A stretch of 14,815 nucleotides of DNA, taken from assembly GCA_041639705.1 (NCBI GenBank), contig JBEQBT010000060.1:1-14815 (forward strand), written 5' to 3'. Below, piece by piece: positions 1 to 6,185 of the stretch. The DNA comes from JARDZI01 sp041639705 (GTDB lineage Bacteria; Bacillota; Clostridia; Clostridiales; Caloramatoraceae). Numbering within the stretch: position 1 is the first letter of the stretch; each line of letters begins with the position of its first letter. The notes beneath the pieces were generated by a model. It saw only the letters and a program-made list of their open reading frames with translations, was not told the DNA's origin and ran no database searches. The position numbers and the translations under genes were made by a program.

Positions 1-2
1 AT

Positions 3-38
3 GATTATATGGAAATTATTATCAAGATACCAAGATGA
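3..38 (+). CDS. Possible C-terminal tail of an upstream gene (partial)
   Basis: One forward frame runs open from the window edge and ends at a TGA at 36-38, giving DYMEIIIKIPR. The stop lies 7 bases before a rho-independent hairpin, which is where the end of a transcribed gene would be expected. In Bacillus and Clostridium the gene before soj/spo0J is often noc (a ParB-like nucleoid occlusion protein) or rsmG. An alternating hydrophobic and basic tail would suit a ParB/Noc dimerisation domain, but eleven residues cannot identify a family. Another frame stays open to 81 but runs through the terminator and reads as low-complexity sequence. Confidence 0.3.
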   Translation, partial: DYMEIIIKIPR

Positions 39-45
39 TAACAGG

Positions 46-73
46 CGGAGTACAGATTGTACTCCGTCTTTAT
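46..73 (+). terminator. Rho-independent terminator of the upstream gene
   Basis: CGGAGTAC (46-53) pairs perfectly with GTACTCCG (59-66) around a 5-base loop, and a T-rich run (TCTTTATT) follows on the plus strand. It should end transcription entering from the left. Read from the minus strand the hairpin is followed by CCTGTTATC, so it would terminate the minus-strand gene at 84-353 poorly. Confidence 0.7.
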
Positions 74-83
74 TATCTTAATG

Positions 84-353
84 TTATATTTTATTAAAAT
101 ATAATAATACTCCAATAACTACAAATGCAATTGCTGCTGTTTTTTGTATTACTATAGGGGGTATATATTTATTTAAAAATGAGCCTAAAATAACTCCAAC
201 AAAGGATGAACAGACAAGAGCAATGGATGATCCTAAAAAAACTGCTATTTTTGAGTTAGATTCTGCAGAAAGGAGCATAGTAGTAATTTGTGTTTTATCT
301 CCTAACTCGGCAATAAAGACTAAAAAAAACGTAGAAATAATAATTTTTAACAT
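84..353 (-). CDS. Half-size GDT1/TMEM165 (UPF0016) family membrane protein
   Basis: This encodes an 89-residue, very hydrophobic protein with about three membrane segments. Near the N-terminus, residues 16-21 read ELGDKT, the signature E-x-G-D-(K/R)-(S/T) motif of the GDT1/TMEM165/UPF0016 family. Characterised members export Mn2+ or exchange cations for protons, and the acidic motif lines the ion path. Full-length members carry two inverted copies of the motif in about 200 residues. This protein has one copy, so a working transporter would need a dimer, or a partner gene outside the window. A good AGGAGGA ribosome binding site lies 5-7 bases upstream of the ATG (minus strand, 358-364). The gene diverges from parA across roughly 90 bases. 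The family call is firm. Mn2+ as substrate is inferred from the family. Confidence 0.8.
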   Translation of the reverse strand: MLKIIISTFFLVFIAELGDKTQITTMLLSAESNSKIAVFLGSSIALVCSSFVGVILGSFLNKYIPPIVIQKTAAIAFVVIGVLLYFNKI

Positions 354-442
354 AAAGTCCTCCTAGGGTATTTATTTAAAAACTGTGTTACTGTAGAATA
401 TATATTAGAGAAATATAAAAAATATACGGGGAGGTGTATTAG

Positions 443-1219
443 TTGGGAAAAATTATTTCTATTTTCAATCAAAAAGGTGGAGTTGGTAAAACAACTACAA
501 CGATTAACTTAGCTGCATATATTGGAAGTATGGGAAAGAAAGTACTCACCGTTGATATTGACCCTCAGGGAAACACATCAAGCGGTTTAGGTATTGATAA
601 AGACAAACTTGAATATTCCATGTATGATGTTATAATGGGAATGTCTCCTGAAAAAGTGATTGTAGCGACAAAGGTAGAAAACCTTGATATTTTACCATCT
701 AGAGTTGAACTTGCTGGTGCTGAAATCGAATTGACTGCCAAAATGAGCAGGGAGACAAAGGTAAAAGATGCAATGCTAAAATTAAAGGATGAGTACGATT
801 TTATTTTTATAGATTGTCCACCTTCACTTGGCTTACTCACTATTAATGCATTAACTGCATCTGATAGTGTGCTTATTCCTATACAATGTGAGTTTTATGC
901 TTTGGAAGGCGTAAAGCAGTTAATGAACACAATACAACTAATAAAAAAAAGTTTAAATTCTAAATTAGAAATACAAGGCGTTGTAATGAGTATGTTTGAT
1001 GGTAGAACAAGATTATCAATTGAAGTGGTTGAAGAAGTTAAAAAATATTTTAAGGGAAAGGTTTATTCAACAATCATTCCAAGAAATGTGAAGTTGGCTG
1101 AAGCCCCAAGCTATGGTATGCCAATAATGCTATATGATAAGAGTTGTAAGGGGGCAGAAGCATATATGGAGCTTGCTCAGGAGTTTTTAGAATATGACAG
1201 TGGTGGGGGTGAATATTAA
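443..1219 (+). CDS. soj: Chromosome-partitioning ATPase ParA/Soj
   Basis: This is a 258-residue ParA-family ATPase, a normal length for chromosomal Soj. Residues 11-18 are the deviant Walker A motif KGGVGKTT with its signature first lysine. DIDPQGN (38-44) is the Walker A-prime region, and FIDCPPSLG (122-130) is Walker B. In the family, ATP-bound dimers bind DNA non-specifically, and ParB stimulates hydrolysis during origin segregation. In Bacillus, Soj also controls DnaA. Translation starts at a TTG with GGGGAGG (428-434) at good spacing upstream, and no better ATG exists nearby. The stop codon overlaps the parB start by one base (TAATG), indicating translational coupling. Weak or alternative start codons are common for this gene in clostridia. 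Confidence 0.96.
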   Translation: MGKIISIFNQKGGVGKTTTTINLAAYIGSMGKKVLTVDIDPQGNTSSGLGIDKDKLEYSMYDVIMGMSPEKVIVATKVENLDILPSRVELAGAEIELTAKMSRETKVKDAMLKLKDEYDFIFIDCPPSLGLLTINALTASDSVLIPIQCEFYALEGVKQLMNTIQLIKKSLNSKLEIQGVVMSMFDGRTRLSIEVVEEVKKYFKGKVYSTIIPRNVKLAEAPSYGMPIMLYDKSCKGAEAYMELAQEFLEYDSGGGEY

Positions 1220-2076
1220 TGGCAGTAAAGAAGAGTGCTCTTGGGAAAGGTTTAGGTGCTTTAATTCCTGAAGTGGATGAAAAAAAACTAGACATAGATA
1301 GAAATGGAATACTAAAAGTAGATATTAACTATATAGCCCCAAATGAAAATCAACCTAGAAAAAATTTCGATGAAGATAAGCTCAAAAATTTAGCACAATC
1401 TATAAAAGAAAATGGTGTTATTCAACCCATATTAGTCTCAAAAGACGGAGAATATTACACCATAATTGCTGGGGAAAGAAGATGGAGAGCTGCAAAGCTG
1501 GCTGGATTAAAGAAAATACCAGTAATAGAGAGAGAATTGAGCGACATAGAGGTTATGGAAATATCTCTTATTGAAAATCTTCAAAGAGAAGATTTAAACC
1601 CAATGGAAGAAGCTATGGCATATAAGAGATTAGTAGATGAATTTTCATTAACACAAGAGGAAATAGCAGGAAGAGTTGGTAAGTCTAGACCTTCCATAGC
1701 TAATTCACTAAGATTATTAAATCTTGATTCTAGAGTCGCAAATTATGTTACAGATGGTACATTAAGTGAAGGGCATGGAAGAGTGCTTGTAAGTATTGAT
1801 AATTGCGATTTACAATATGAAGTTGCAAAAAAAATAATAGATGAATCTTTAAATGTTAGACAAACTGAAAAGTTAATAAAGAAATTAAATGAAAAAAAAC
1901 CAGTTACTGAAAAGAAAGATAAAAAGGCATTATATATTAAAGAGATTGAGGATAAGCTTAAGGATATATTAGGTACAAAGGTAAGTATAAATAAAAATAG
2001 AAAAAAAGGAAAAATAGAAATAGAATACTATTCTGAAGATGATCTTCAAAGAATACTAGATATTTTTAACTTATAA
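1219..2076 (+). CDS. parB: Chromosome-partitioning protein ParB/Spo0J
   Basis: This encodes a 285-residue ParB-family CTPase and parS-binding clamp. The N-terminus (SALGKGLGALIP, residues 6-17) is the conserved ParA-interacting peptide. The CTP-binding domain contains ENQPRKNF (43-50), GERRWRA (85-91) and ENLQRED (119-125). A helix-turn-helix at about 144-168 reads parS. The basic and acidic C-terminal part (about 235-285) is the dimerisation domain. Together with Soj it forms the origin segregation system. In Bacillus it also loads SMC condensin and counteracts the sporulation inhibition caused by Soj. The gene overlaps parA by one base. A perfect parS site begins at its stop codon, so its binding target is carried at the 3' end of its own operon. 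Confidence 0.97.
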   Translation: MAVKKSALGKGLGALIPEVDEKKLDIDRNGILKVDINYIAPNENQPRKNFDEDKLKNLAQSIKENGVIQPILVSKDGEYYTIIAGERRWRAAKLAGLKKIPVIERELSDIEVMEISLIENLQREDLNPMEEAMAYKRLVDEFSLTQEEIAGRVGKSRPSIANSLRLLNLDSRVANYVTDGTLSEGHGRVLVSIDNCDLQYEVAKKIIDESLNVRQTEKLIKKLNEKKPVTEKKDKKALYIKEIEDKLKDILGTKVSINKNRKKGKIEIEYYSEDDLQRILDIFNL

Positions 2077-2096
2077 TTGTTTCACGTGAAACAATT
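2075..2096 (+). other. parS centromere site
   Basis: The 16-mer TGTTTCACGTGAAACA (2078-2093) matches the universal bacterial parS consensus with no mismatches. Three further bases on each side are also palindromic, giving a 22-bp perfect inverted repeat centred at 2085/2086. The first two bases overlap the parB stop codon. ParB would nucleate here, slide outward as a CTP clamp and recruit SMC. It is not a terminator, because no T-run follows. Confidence 0.95.
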
Positions 2097-2141
2097 GGTC
2101 AAAACCCTTGATATATAAGCATTAGAAATGAATCTGAATAC

Positions 2142-2148
2142 AGGAGAT
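2142..2148 (+). promoter_or_regulatory. Ribosome binding site fixing the DUF4446 start
   Basis: AGGAGAT lies 8-9 bases before the ATG at 2155, whereas nothing comparable precedes the in-frame ATG at 2128. This site therefore selects the downstream start. Confidence 0.7.
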
Positions 2149-2154
2149 GTACAT

Positions 2155-2655
2155 ATGGAAATGATAATTGATACCATAAGAAACTATGAACCAGTTATTA
2201 TCATTGCACTTTTAATTGTTGTAGTAATATTGCTTCTAATTCAAATACTTAATAGAATTGAGATAAATAGGCTTGAAAAAAGATATAAGAAGATGATGAA
2301 AGGATCCTTTGGTAAAAGCATTGAAGAATTATTAGTAGATTATACAGGAAAAGTTGAAGAGTCAATGAAAATTGTTAAAGAGATTGATGCTGCATATAAA
2401 TCAATAGATACAAGAGTAAAAAATAGTATTCAAAAATGCTCAGTAGTTAGATTTAGAGCGTTTGATGATGTGGGAAGCGATTTAAGCTTTTCAATAGCTC
2501 TGTTGGATGAAAAAAATGATGGAGTTATTTTAACAGGAATATATGGTAGAAATGAATGTGCTACATTTGCAAAACCAATTGAAAATGGTATTTCTAAATA
2601 CGATTTATCTGATGAAGAAAAACAAGCAATAAAAAATGCAACACTTGGTAAGTAG
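2155..2655 (+). CDS. DUF4446 family membrane-anchored protein
   Basis: This is a 166-residue protein of the DUF4446 family, counted from the ATG served by the ribosome binding site at 2142-2148. One N-terminal transmembrane helix (about residues 11-32, rich in I, L and V) is followed by a charged helix that is probably a coiled coil (about 33-85). A conserved C-terminal domain contains VVRFRAFDDVGSDLSFSIALLD and ends GIYGRNECATFAKPI, the hallmark stretch of this family. Function is unknown. In clostridia it regularly sits directly after soj-spo0J, so a role near the origin or envelope is possible but unproven. An ATG at 2128 would add nine residues but lacks a ribosome binding site. It is probably co-transcribed with parAB, ending at the terminator at 2658-2688. 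Confidence 0.85.
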   Translation: MEMIIDTIRNYEPVIIIALLIVVVILLLIQILNRIEINRLEKRYKKMMKGSFGKSIEELLVDYTGKVEESMKIVKEIDAAYKSIDTRVKNSIQKCSVVRFRAFDDVGSDLSFSIALLDEKNDGVILTGIYGRNECATFAKPIENGISKYDLSDEEKQAIKNATLGK

Positions 2656-2657
2656 TG

Positions 2658-2688
2658 AAGTGTCCTCATATATATGGGGGCACTTTTT
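2658..2688 (+). terminator. Rho-independent terminator of the parAB-DUF4446 operon
   Basis: AAGTGTCCTC (2658-2667) pairs with GGGGGCACTT (2676-2685) through ten base pairs, including two G-T wobbles, around an AT loop. A run of five T (2684-2688) follows. It lies three bases after the DUF4446 stop. Confidence 0.8.
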
Positions 2689-2692
2689 ATCA

Positions 2693-3061
2693 ATTTCTAA
2701 GACTCCACCTTCTATAAGGTGGAGTTTCCACTTTTTGCTTCAGGTGGAGTAGAGTCCCCACCTGAAGTCTCGATGTTCAGCTTTAGCTGAACGAGTTCAC
2801 TTATGATATATTATTTATTAAAAATGCTTCAGAATAAAATTATTATCTACAAAGTCTATAATTCTATAATATTGTCATTTAATGAGTTAAAATAGAAATT
2901 TATATAGAAATGCATTGTAACATGTCTTAATTTGTTTTCAAAAATATGGAAATTACTAGAGGAAAAATTGTATATTCATAGAATACTCTAATGTACAATG
3001 ATGAAATAACTGGATAAATGTAAAGAAACTTATTTCATTAATAAATATTAGGGGATTAGCT
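2693..3061. other. Non-coding interval with a hairpin cluster and no gene
   Basis: This 369-base stretch holds the three hairpins described separately (2702-2792), followed by about 270 bases of AT-rich DNA. I see no convincing reading frame and no clear sigma-A promoter. TATAAT-like strings occur near 2860-2875 but lack a matching -35 at 16-18 bases. A short inverted repeat, TTGTA...TACAA, lies around 2968-2998. The last bases (AGGGGAT, 3050-3056) are the ribosome binding site of the kinase at 3062. Confidence 0.6.
2702..2792. repeat. Cluster of three adjacent perfect hairpins
   Basis: Hairpin A pairs ACTCCACCTT (2702-2711) with AAGGTGGAGT (2716-2725) over a 4-base loop. Hairpin B pairs CTTCAGGTGG (2738-2747) with CCACCTGAAG (2758-2767) over a 10-base loop. 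Hairpin C pairs GTTCAGCT (2775-2782) with AGCTGAAC (2785-2792) over two bases. The word AGGTGGAGT occurs in both A (2717-2725) and B (2742-2750), so A's left arm could pair with either copy. The arrangement resembles a dispersed intergenic palindromic element rather than a single terminator, which the operon already has. Its function is unknown. A backup terminator or an RNA-processing element is possible. Confidence 0.65.
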
Positions 3062-4168
3062 ATGGAAGCTTTAGAAAAAATAAAAATAATCAGCACTTTG
3101 ACAAGCGGAATTGTACATGATATAAATAATGTTTTAACAGTAATAGTTGGATATACAGATATAATCTTGTCAAAGGACTCCTGTGTTGATTGTAGAAAGG
3201 AAATTGAAATTATTAAAAAAATCGCACTTGATGGAGCAGAAATAGCCAAAAGGGTAAAAAATTTTGCAAAAACCAAGGAAGAAGGTAAAAAGTTATTTAA
3301 TATTTGGGAGAGTATTGAAACATCCATTATGATCACAAAGCCACTATGGAATAATCAAGCAAAAATTCAAGGTAAAAATATTACATTCAAATACACTATC
3401 GGATTACCTATTTTCACATATGGTAATGAGAGTGAGTTTAGAGAAGCTCTTGTAAATATGATATTTAATGCAATAGATGCAATTCAAGAAAATGGCTTCA
3501 TACAAATAGATGTATATAAAAATGAAAGCAAAGCAACTATAAGTATAGTAGATAGTGGCAGTGGGATGACAGAAGAAACAAGAAATAAAATTTTCACTCC
3601 ATTTTTTACAACTAAAAAAGAAAATGGCAGCGGCATAGGGTTAAGTACTACATATAAAACTATTACAGAAATGGGTGGAAAAATTGAAGTTGAAAGTATT
3701 ATAGATAGAGGTACAGAGTTTAAAATTATATTACCAATATTTGATGAAAAAGTAGATGCTAAGACTGAAAACAAAAAACTAGTTCATAAATATAATCAAA
3801 ACGTATTAATTATTGATGATCAGCTTGAAATATGCAGCGTAGTAAAGGAAATGCTGAGCAAAATAATAGATGGTAAAATTGAAACATGTACAAAAGGTAA
3901 GGATGCATTAAATTTAATTAAAGATAATAATTATGATATTGTTATTACAGATATTGGAATACCTGACATAAATGGAATCGAATTAATTAAATATATAAAA
4001 AATACAAAACCAGGTACACAGGTTATTGTAATGACAGGATGGAATGGATTTATTGATAAAGAAAAGGAAAATAAACCTGATTATATTTTATCAAAACCCT
4101 TTACAATGGAAGACCTAGAGCTTGGTATTAGTAAAGTATACAAATTAAGAGATAATTTGGTAGTATAG
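3062..4168 (+). CDS. Soluble hybrid histidine kinase with C-terminal receiver
   Basis: This 368-residue protein has a complete kinase core and a receiver but no visible sensor domain or membrane helix. The H-box GIVHDINNVLTVI places the phospho-accepting histidine at 19, in the NtrB-like HD(F/I)NN style. The ATPase domain shows the N-box (NMIFNAIDAI, 132-141), the G1 box DSGSGM (164-169), the F-box IFTPFFTTK (177-185) and the G2 box GSGIGL (189-194). The receiver starts near residue 247, with acidic D252/D253, phospho-acceptor D297, T325 and K345 all present, so phosphorelay is chemically possible. It has no DNA-binding output, so it probably signals through a partner such as a phosphotransferase or Spo0A/Spo0F-like protein. 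The signal is unknown. Start ATG follows AGGGGAT. The gene ends at a hairpin shared with the next gene. Confidence 0.9.
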   Translation: MEALEKIKIISTLTSGIVHDINNVLTVIVGYTDIILSKDSCVDCRKEIEIIKKIALDGAEIAKRVKNFAKTKEEGKKLFNIWESIETSIMITKPLWNNQAKIQGKNITFKYTIGLPIFTYGNESEFREALVNMIFNAIDAIQENGFIQIDVYKNESKATISIVDSGSGMTEETRNKIFTPFFTTKKENGSGIGLSTTYKTITEMGGKIEVESIIDRGTEFKIILPIFDEKVDAKTENKKLVHKYNQNVLIIDDQLEICSVVKEMLSKIIDGKIETCTKGKDALNLIKDNNYDIVITDIGIPDINGIELIKYIKNTKPGTQVIVMTGWNGFIDKEKENKPDYILSKPFTMEDLELGISKVYKLRDNLVV

Positions 4169-4172
4169 CTTT

Positions 4173-4208
4173 AAAACCTCCTGAAAATAATAATTTCAAG
4201 GAGGTTTT
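4173..4208 (+). terminator. Stem-loop between kinase and small gene that hides the next Shine-Dalgarno
   Basis: AAAACCTCCTGAAA (4173-4186) pairs with TTTCAAGGAGGTTTT (4194-4208), with one bulged base, around a 7-base AT loop, and ends in four T. It can act as a weak terminator for the kinase gene. The right arm contains AAGGAGG (4198-4204), the ribosome binding site of the gene starting at 4212, so the folded RNA would block its translation. Confidence 0.6.
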
Positions 4209-4211
4209 AGT

Positions 4212-4496
4212 ATGAAAATAAGTATTGAAGATGAATTAGTAAGCTTAAAAAAAGGTCTTTTGGATTTAGGATATGAGGTGTACAACTTCAGTGAAAATAT
4301 TTCCTCTGAGGCATACATATATTCTGAAAAAAATACTGGACTTTATAATTTGAGTAATTTTATTAACCCAAGTTTAAATGGTTCTCTATTAGTAGATGCA
4401 GATGGGAAGGGCTTAAATGATATACAATATATATTAAGTCATAGAATATATTCACCATTGTTCAAGGTGACTAATAGTGATGCTGATATGGTATAA
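4212..4496 (+). CDS. Small YkuS/UPF0180-like protein
   Basis: This 94-residue soluble protein has an N-terminus (ISIEDELVSLKKGLLDLGYEVYNF) and a later region (GSLLVDADGKGLNDIQYILSHRI) that follow the pattern of Bacillus YkuS/UPF0180. That pattern is a short alpha/beta protein whose start reads I-x-V-E-D-x-L, then GYEV, a GS-containing strand and a helix before RI. The resemblance is from memory and moderate. Function of the family is unknown. A near-perfect Shine-Dalgarno (AAGGAGG) sits seven bases before the ATG, inside a stem-loop. A convergent terminator follows and separates it from yyaC. It may be read through from the kinase gene or from a promoter I cannot see. Confidence 0.65.
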   Translation: MKISIEDELVSLKKGLLDLGYEVYNFSENISSEAYIYSEKNTGLYNLSNFINPSLNGSLLVDADGKGLNDIQYILSHRIYSPLFKVTNSDADMV

Positions 4497-4532
4497 ATTC
4501 ATTTAATAATATATCTTAGGCATAAAAATTAT

Positions 4533-4560
4533 AAGATGGGAAAATCCCCTCTTATTTTTT
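4533..4560. terminator. Terminator between convergent genes
   Basis: AAGATGGG (4533-4540) pairs with CCCCTCTT (4546-4553) except for one mismatch, around a 5-base loop. On the plus strand it is followed by ATTTTTT, and on the minus strand by ATAATTTTTATG. It can therefore serve both the small gene (plus) and yyaC (minus). Confidence 0.6.
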
Positions 4561-5155
4561 ATAATAATATTTTTTCTACTGTCCTCATACTTTTAATAGA
4601 GATATATAGACTTAATGAAATTATTTCAGCCATCTCCATAACTAGTGAAAGCCTGGTGTTTTGCAATACAATGTACTCCATAAAGCCTGACATGTTAACT
4701 ATCCCCGTAATACTAATATCGCCTACAGGCTGAAGATTCTTATTAACACCAGCTCCAGGAAATAAAGGCCCATTATATAAATTAATTTTACCTATATTAT
4801 CCATTTTTCCGAGTGAAGCATCAATTGCAATAATAAATGGATTTCTAATATTATTGAATATATAGTTCATCTTTTCATCAAGATTTTTAGCATGAACTGG
4901 TTCATTAAGAGTACCAAAAACATGAATATTCATCGCAGAATAATTTTTCGATAATCTGTGCCCAACAAGGGGTCCTAAACAATCTCCTGTAGATCTATCA
5001 GTGCCAATACATAATACAACTACTTCAGGATTATTAGGTATATTTTTACTTTCACTAACATTCTTTACTAGAGTTTTAATTTCATTTGAGAGGAGAAAAG
5101 GAGCATTTGGCCTAAAGCTTTCGATTGAAAATTGTAAGGGTTGGGTCTGTAGCAT
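4559..5155 (-). CDS. yyaC: Sporulation protein YyaC (GPR-protease-like fold)
   Basis: This 198-residue protein matches the YyaC/DUF1256 family. Conserved blocks are CIGTDRSTGDCLGPLVG (49-65), GTLNEPVHAKNL (81-92), IDASLG (111-116) and PGAGVNKNLQPVGD (133-146). The family is related to the germination protease GPR and to hydrogenase maturation proteases. The acidic residues D53, D58 and D112 lie where those enzymes have catalytic or metal-binding aspartates, but protease activity of YyaC is not established to my knowledge. In Bacillus the gene belongs to the forespore programme and lies close to soj-spo0J, as here. GGGAGG precedes the ATG on the minus strand. I could not recognise a forespore sigma-factor promoter in the 214 bases upstream. 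Its presence supports a spore-forming host. Confidence 0.92.
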   Translation of the reverse strand: MLQTQPLQFSIESFRPNAPFLLSNEIKTLVKNVSESKNIPNNPEVVVLCIGTDRSTGDCLGPLVGHRLSKNYSAMNIHVFGTLNEPVHAKNLDEKMNYIFNNIRNPFIIAIDASLGKMDNIGKINLYNGPLFPGAGVNKNLQPVGDISITGIVNMSGFMEYIVLQNTRLSLVMEMAEIISLSLYISIKSMRTVEKILL

Positions 5156-5251
5156 ATAAAAACCTCCCTAACTGCTTTGGTTAAAGTTTAAAATTTTGTT
5201 ATAATAATAAATAAATGTATACATAGAAGTTTATCCAACAGGAAGGTTTAT

Positions 5252-5297
5252 TATTCTGATGAAAATTATTAAAAATGAAAGAAGAAATATCAGAATA
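5252..5297. repeat. Nine-base inverted repeat in the yyaC/CvpA divergent region
   Basis: TATTCTGAT (5252-5260) and ATCAGAATA (5289-5297) are exact inverted copies separated by 28 purine-rich bases. They lie between two divergent genes, about 100 bases upstream of yyaC and 72 upstream of the CvpA gene. This could be a hairpin or a two-half-site operator. It has no T-run, so it is not a terminator. The rest of 5156-5369 is AT-rich with no further gene. Confidence 0.4.
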
Positions 5298-5369
5298 TAT
5301 TATTTGTACATTTGAATTTTTAGAGTATATGATAAAATATATATATAGTAATTTTTTAGGGGTGAACAA

Positions 5370-5981
5370 ATGGGGTTAAATTGGCTTGATTTAGCAATTA
5401 TTATTCTAATTATAGTTACATGTATAGTTGGAATGAATAAGGGGTTTGTAAATTCTTTATTTAATATTATTGGGCTATTTATATCCTTGTTTCTTGCAAA
5501 GATTTTTACACCATCAGTGTCTAAATTTATAACTGATAATACTACCATATATCAAGGTTTAAAAAGCTTATTTGAAAAAAAGGCAGGTTCATTAAGCAGA
5601 GCATCTTTAAGTCTTTTACAGCTATTAAATATTAAAGATACAGCAATAGGAGAAACCTTAACAATAATTTTTATAAATATTGTAAGTTTTATTTGTATAT
5701 TTTTTATTTTCTCAATTTTTATTAACATTTTTAAAAATTTAATAGGAAGAATTATTAAAATGACACCAATTAAATATCTTGATATGCTTGGGGGAGCAGC
5801 TATAGGTGTAATAAAGGCAGGAGTCTTAATTTTTGTTTTTTTTGCAGTAATAACTCCACTGCTGGGATTATTACCCCAAAGTAATGAGCTTGTAACTGCA
5901 ATAGGAACATCAAAATTAGCAAAATATTTTTATATGTATAATTTTATTATTCCATGGATGCAAAAGATTACCTATCTCTAA
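5370..5981 (+). CDS. CvpA family membrane protein
   Basis: This is a 203-residue hydrophobic protein with four predicted membrane segments at about residues 6-24, 27-47, 95-122 and 140-167. The N-terminus has the family features: a tryptophan/aspartate start (NWLDLAII) followed by G-x-N-K-G-F (21-26). The central cluster YLDMLGGAAIGVIKAGV matches the second conserved block of CvpA, where D-x-x-G-G-x-x-G is typical. CvpA was named for colicin V production in E. coli. In other bacteria it is linked to envelope stress and biofilm traits, and its biochemical role is unresolved. The start ATG follows AGGGGTG (5358-5364). It is a single gene, divergent from yyaC, with about 200 bases of non-coding DNA after it. 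Confidence 0.85.
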   Translation: MGLNWLDLAIIILIIVTCIVGMNKGFVNSLFNIIGLFISLFLAKIFTPSVSKFITDNTTIYQGLKSLFEKKAGSLSRASLSLLQLLNIKDTAIGETLTIIFINIVSFICIFFIFSIFINIFKNLIGRIIKMTPIKYLDMLGGAAIGVIKAGVLIFVFFAVITPLLGLLPQSNELVTAIGTSKLAKYFYMYNFIIPWMQKITYL

Positions 5982-6032
5982 ATACATATGCTGCAAGCAA
6001 TTTAATTAAGAAATTATTTTTATGCAGATAAC

Positions 6033-6057
6033 GAATTAATTCTCGCTTTCATGAAAG
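6033..6057. repeat. Two adjacent short perfect palindromes upstream of yedF
   Basis: GAATTAATTC (6033-6042) and CTTTCATGAAAG (6046-6057) are both perfect palindromes, with centres 14 bases apart. They lie between the CvpA gene and the putative yedF promoter. There is no T-run, so they do not look like a terminator. They could be operator half-sites or RNA structure, and AT-rich chance matches are possible. CTGCA/TGCAG at 5991-6027 forms another weak stem in the same 204-base interval, which otherwise shows no gene. Confidence 0.35.
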
Positions 6058-6113
6058 TAGATTCACTTATAAAATATAGATAAACTGAATAGAGAATAAT
6101 AAAACTATAGTTT

Positions 6114-6142
6114 TTGTCAATATCTAAATTAAACATTGTATT
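6114..6142 (+). promoter_or_regulatory. Possible sigma-A promoter for yedF
   Basis: TTGTCA (6114-6119) and TGTATT (6137-6142) are separated by 17 bases. The -35 matches 5/6 and the -10 matches 4/6 of consensus. The predicted start lies about 35-40 bases before the yedF ATG. Confidence 0.35.
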
Positions 6143-6185
6143 TTCTGCTATATTATAAGTAGAAAAATAACTGGAGGTTAGTACT

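Noticed and set aside
2075..2096. Palindrome after parB as a terminator
   Set aside because: No T-run follows and the sequence is an exact parS match.
2128..2154. Upstream ATG for the DUF4446 protein
   Set aside because: No ribosome binding site precedes it, whereas AGGAGAT sits just before ATG 2155, and the extra nine residues are hydrophilic before a membrane helix.
4536..4733. 65-residue plus-strand reading frame
   Set aside because: It lies almost entirely antisense to yyaC, which has clear family motifs and a good ribosome binding site.
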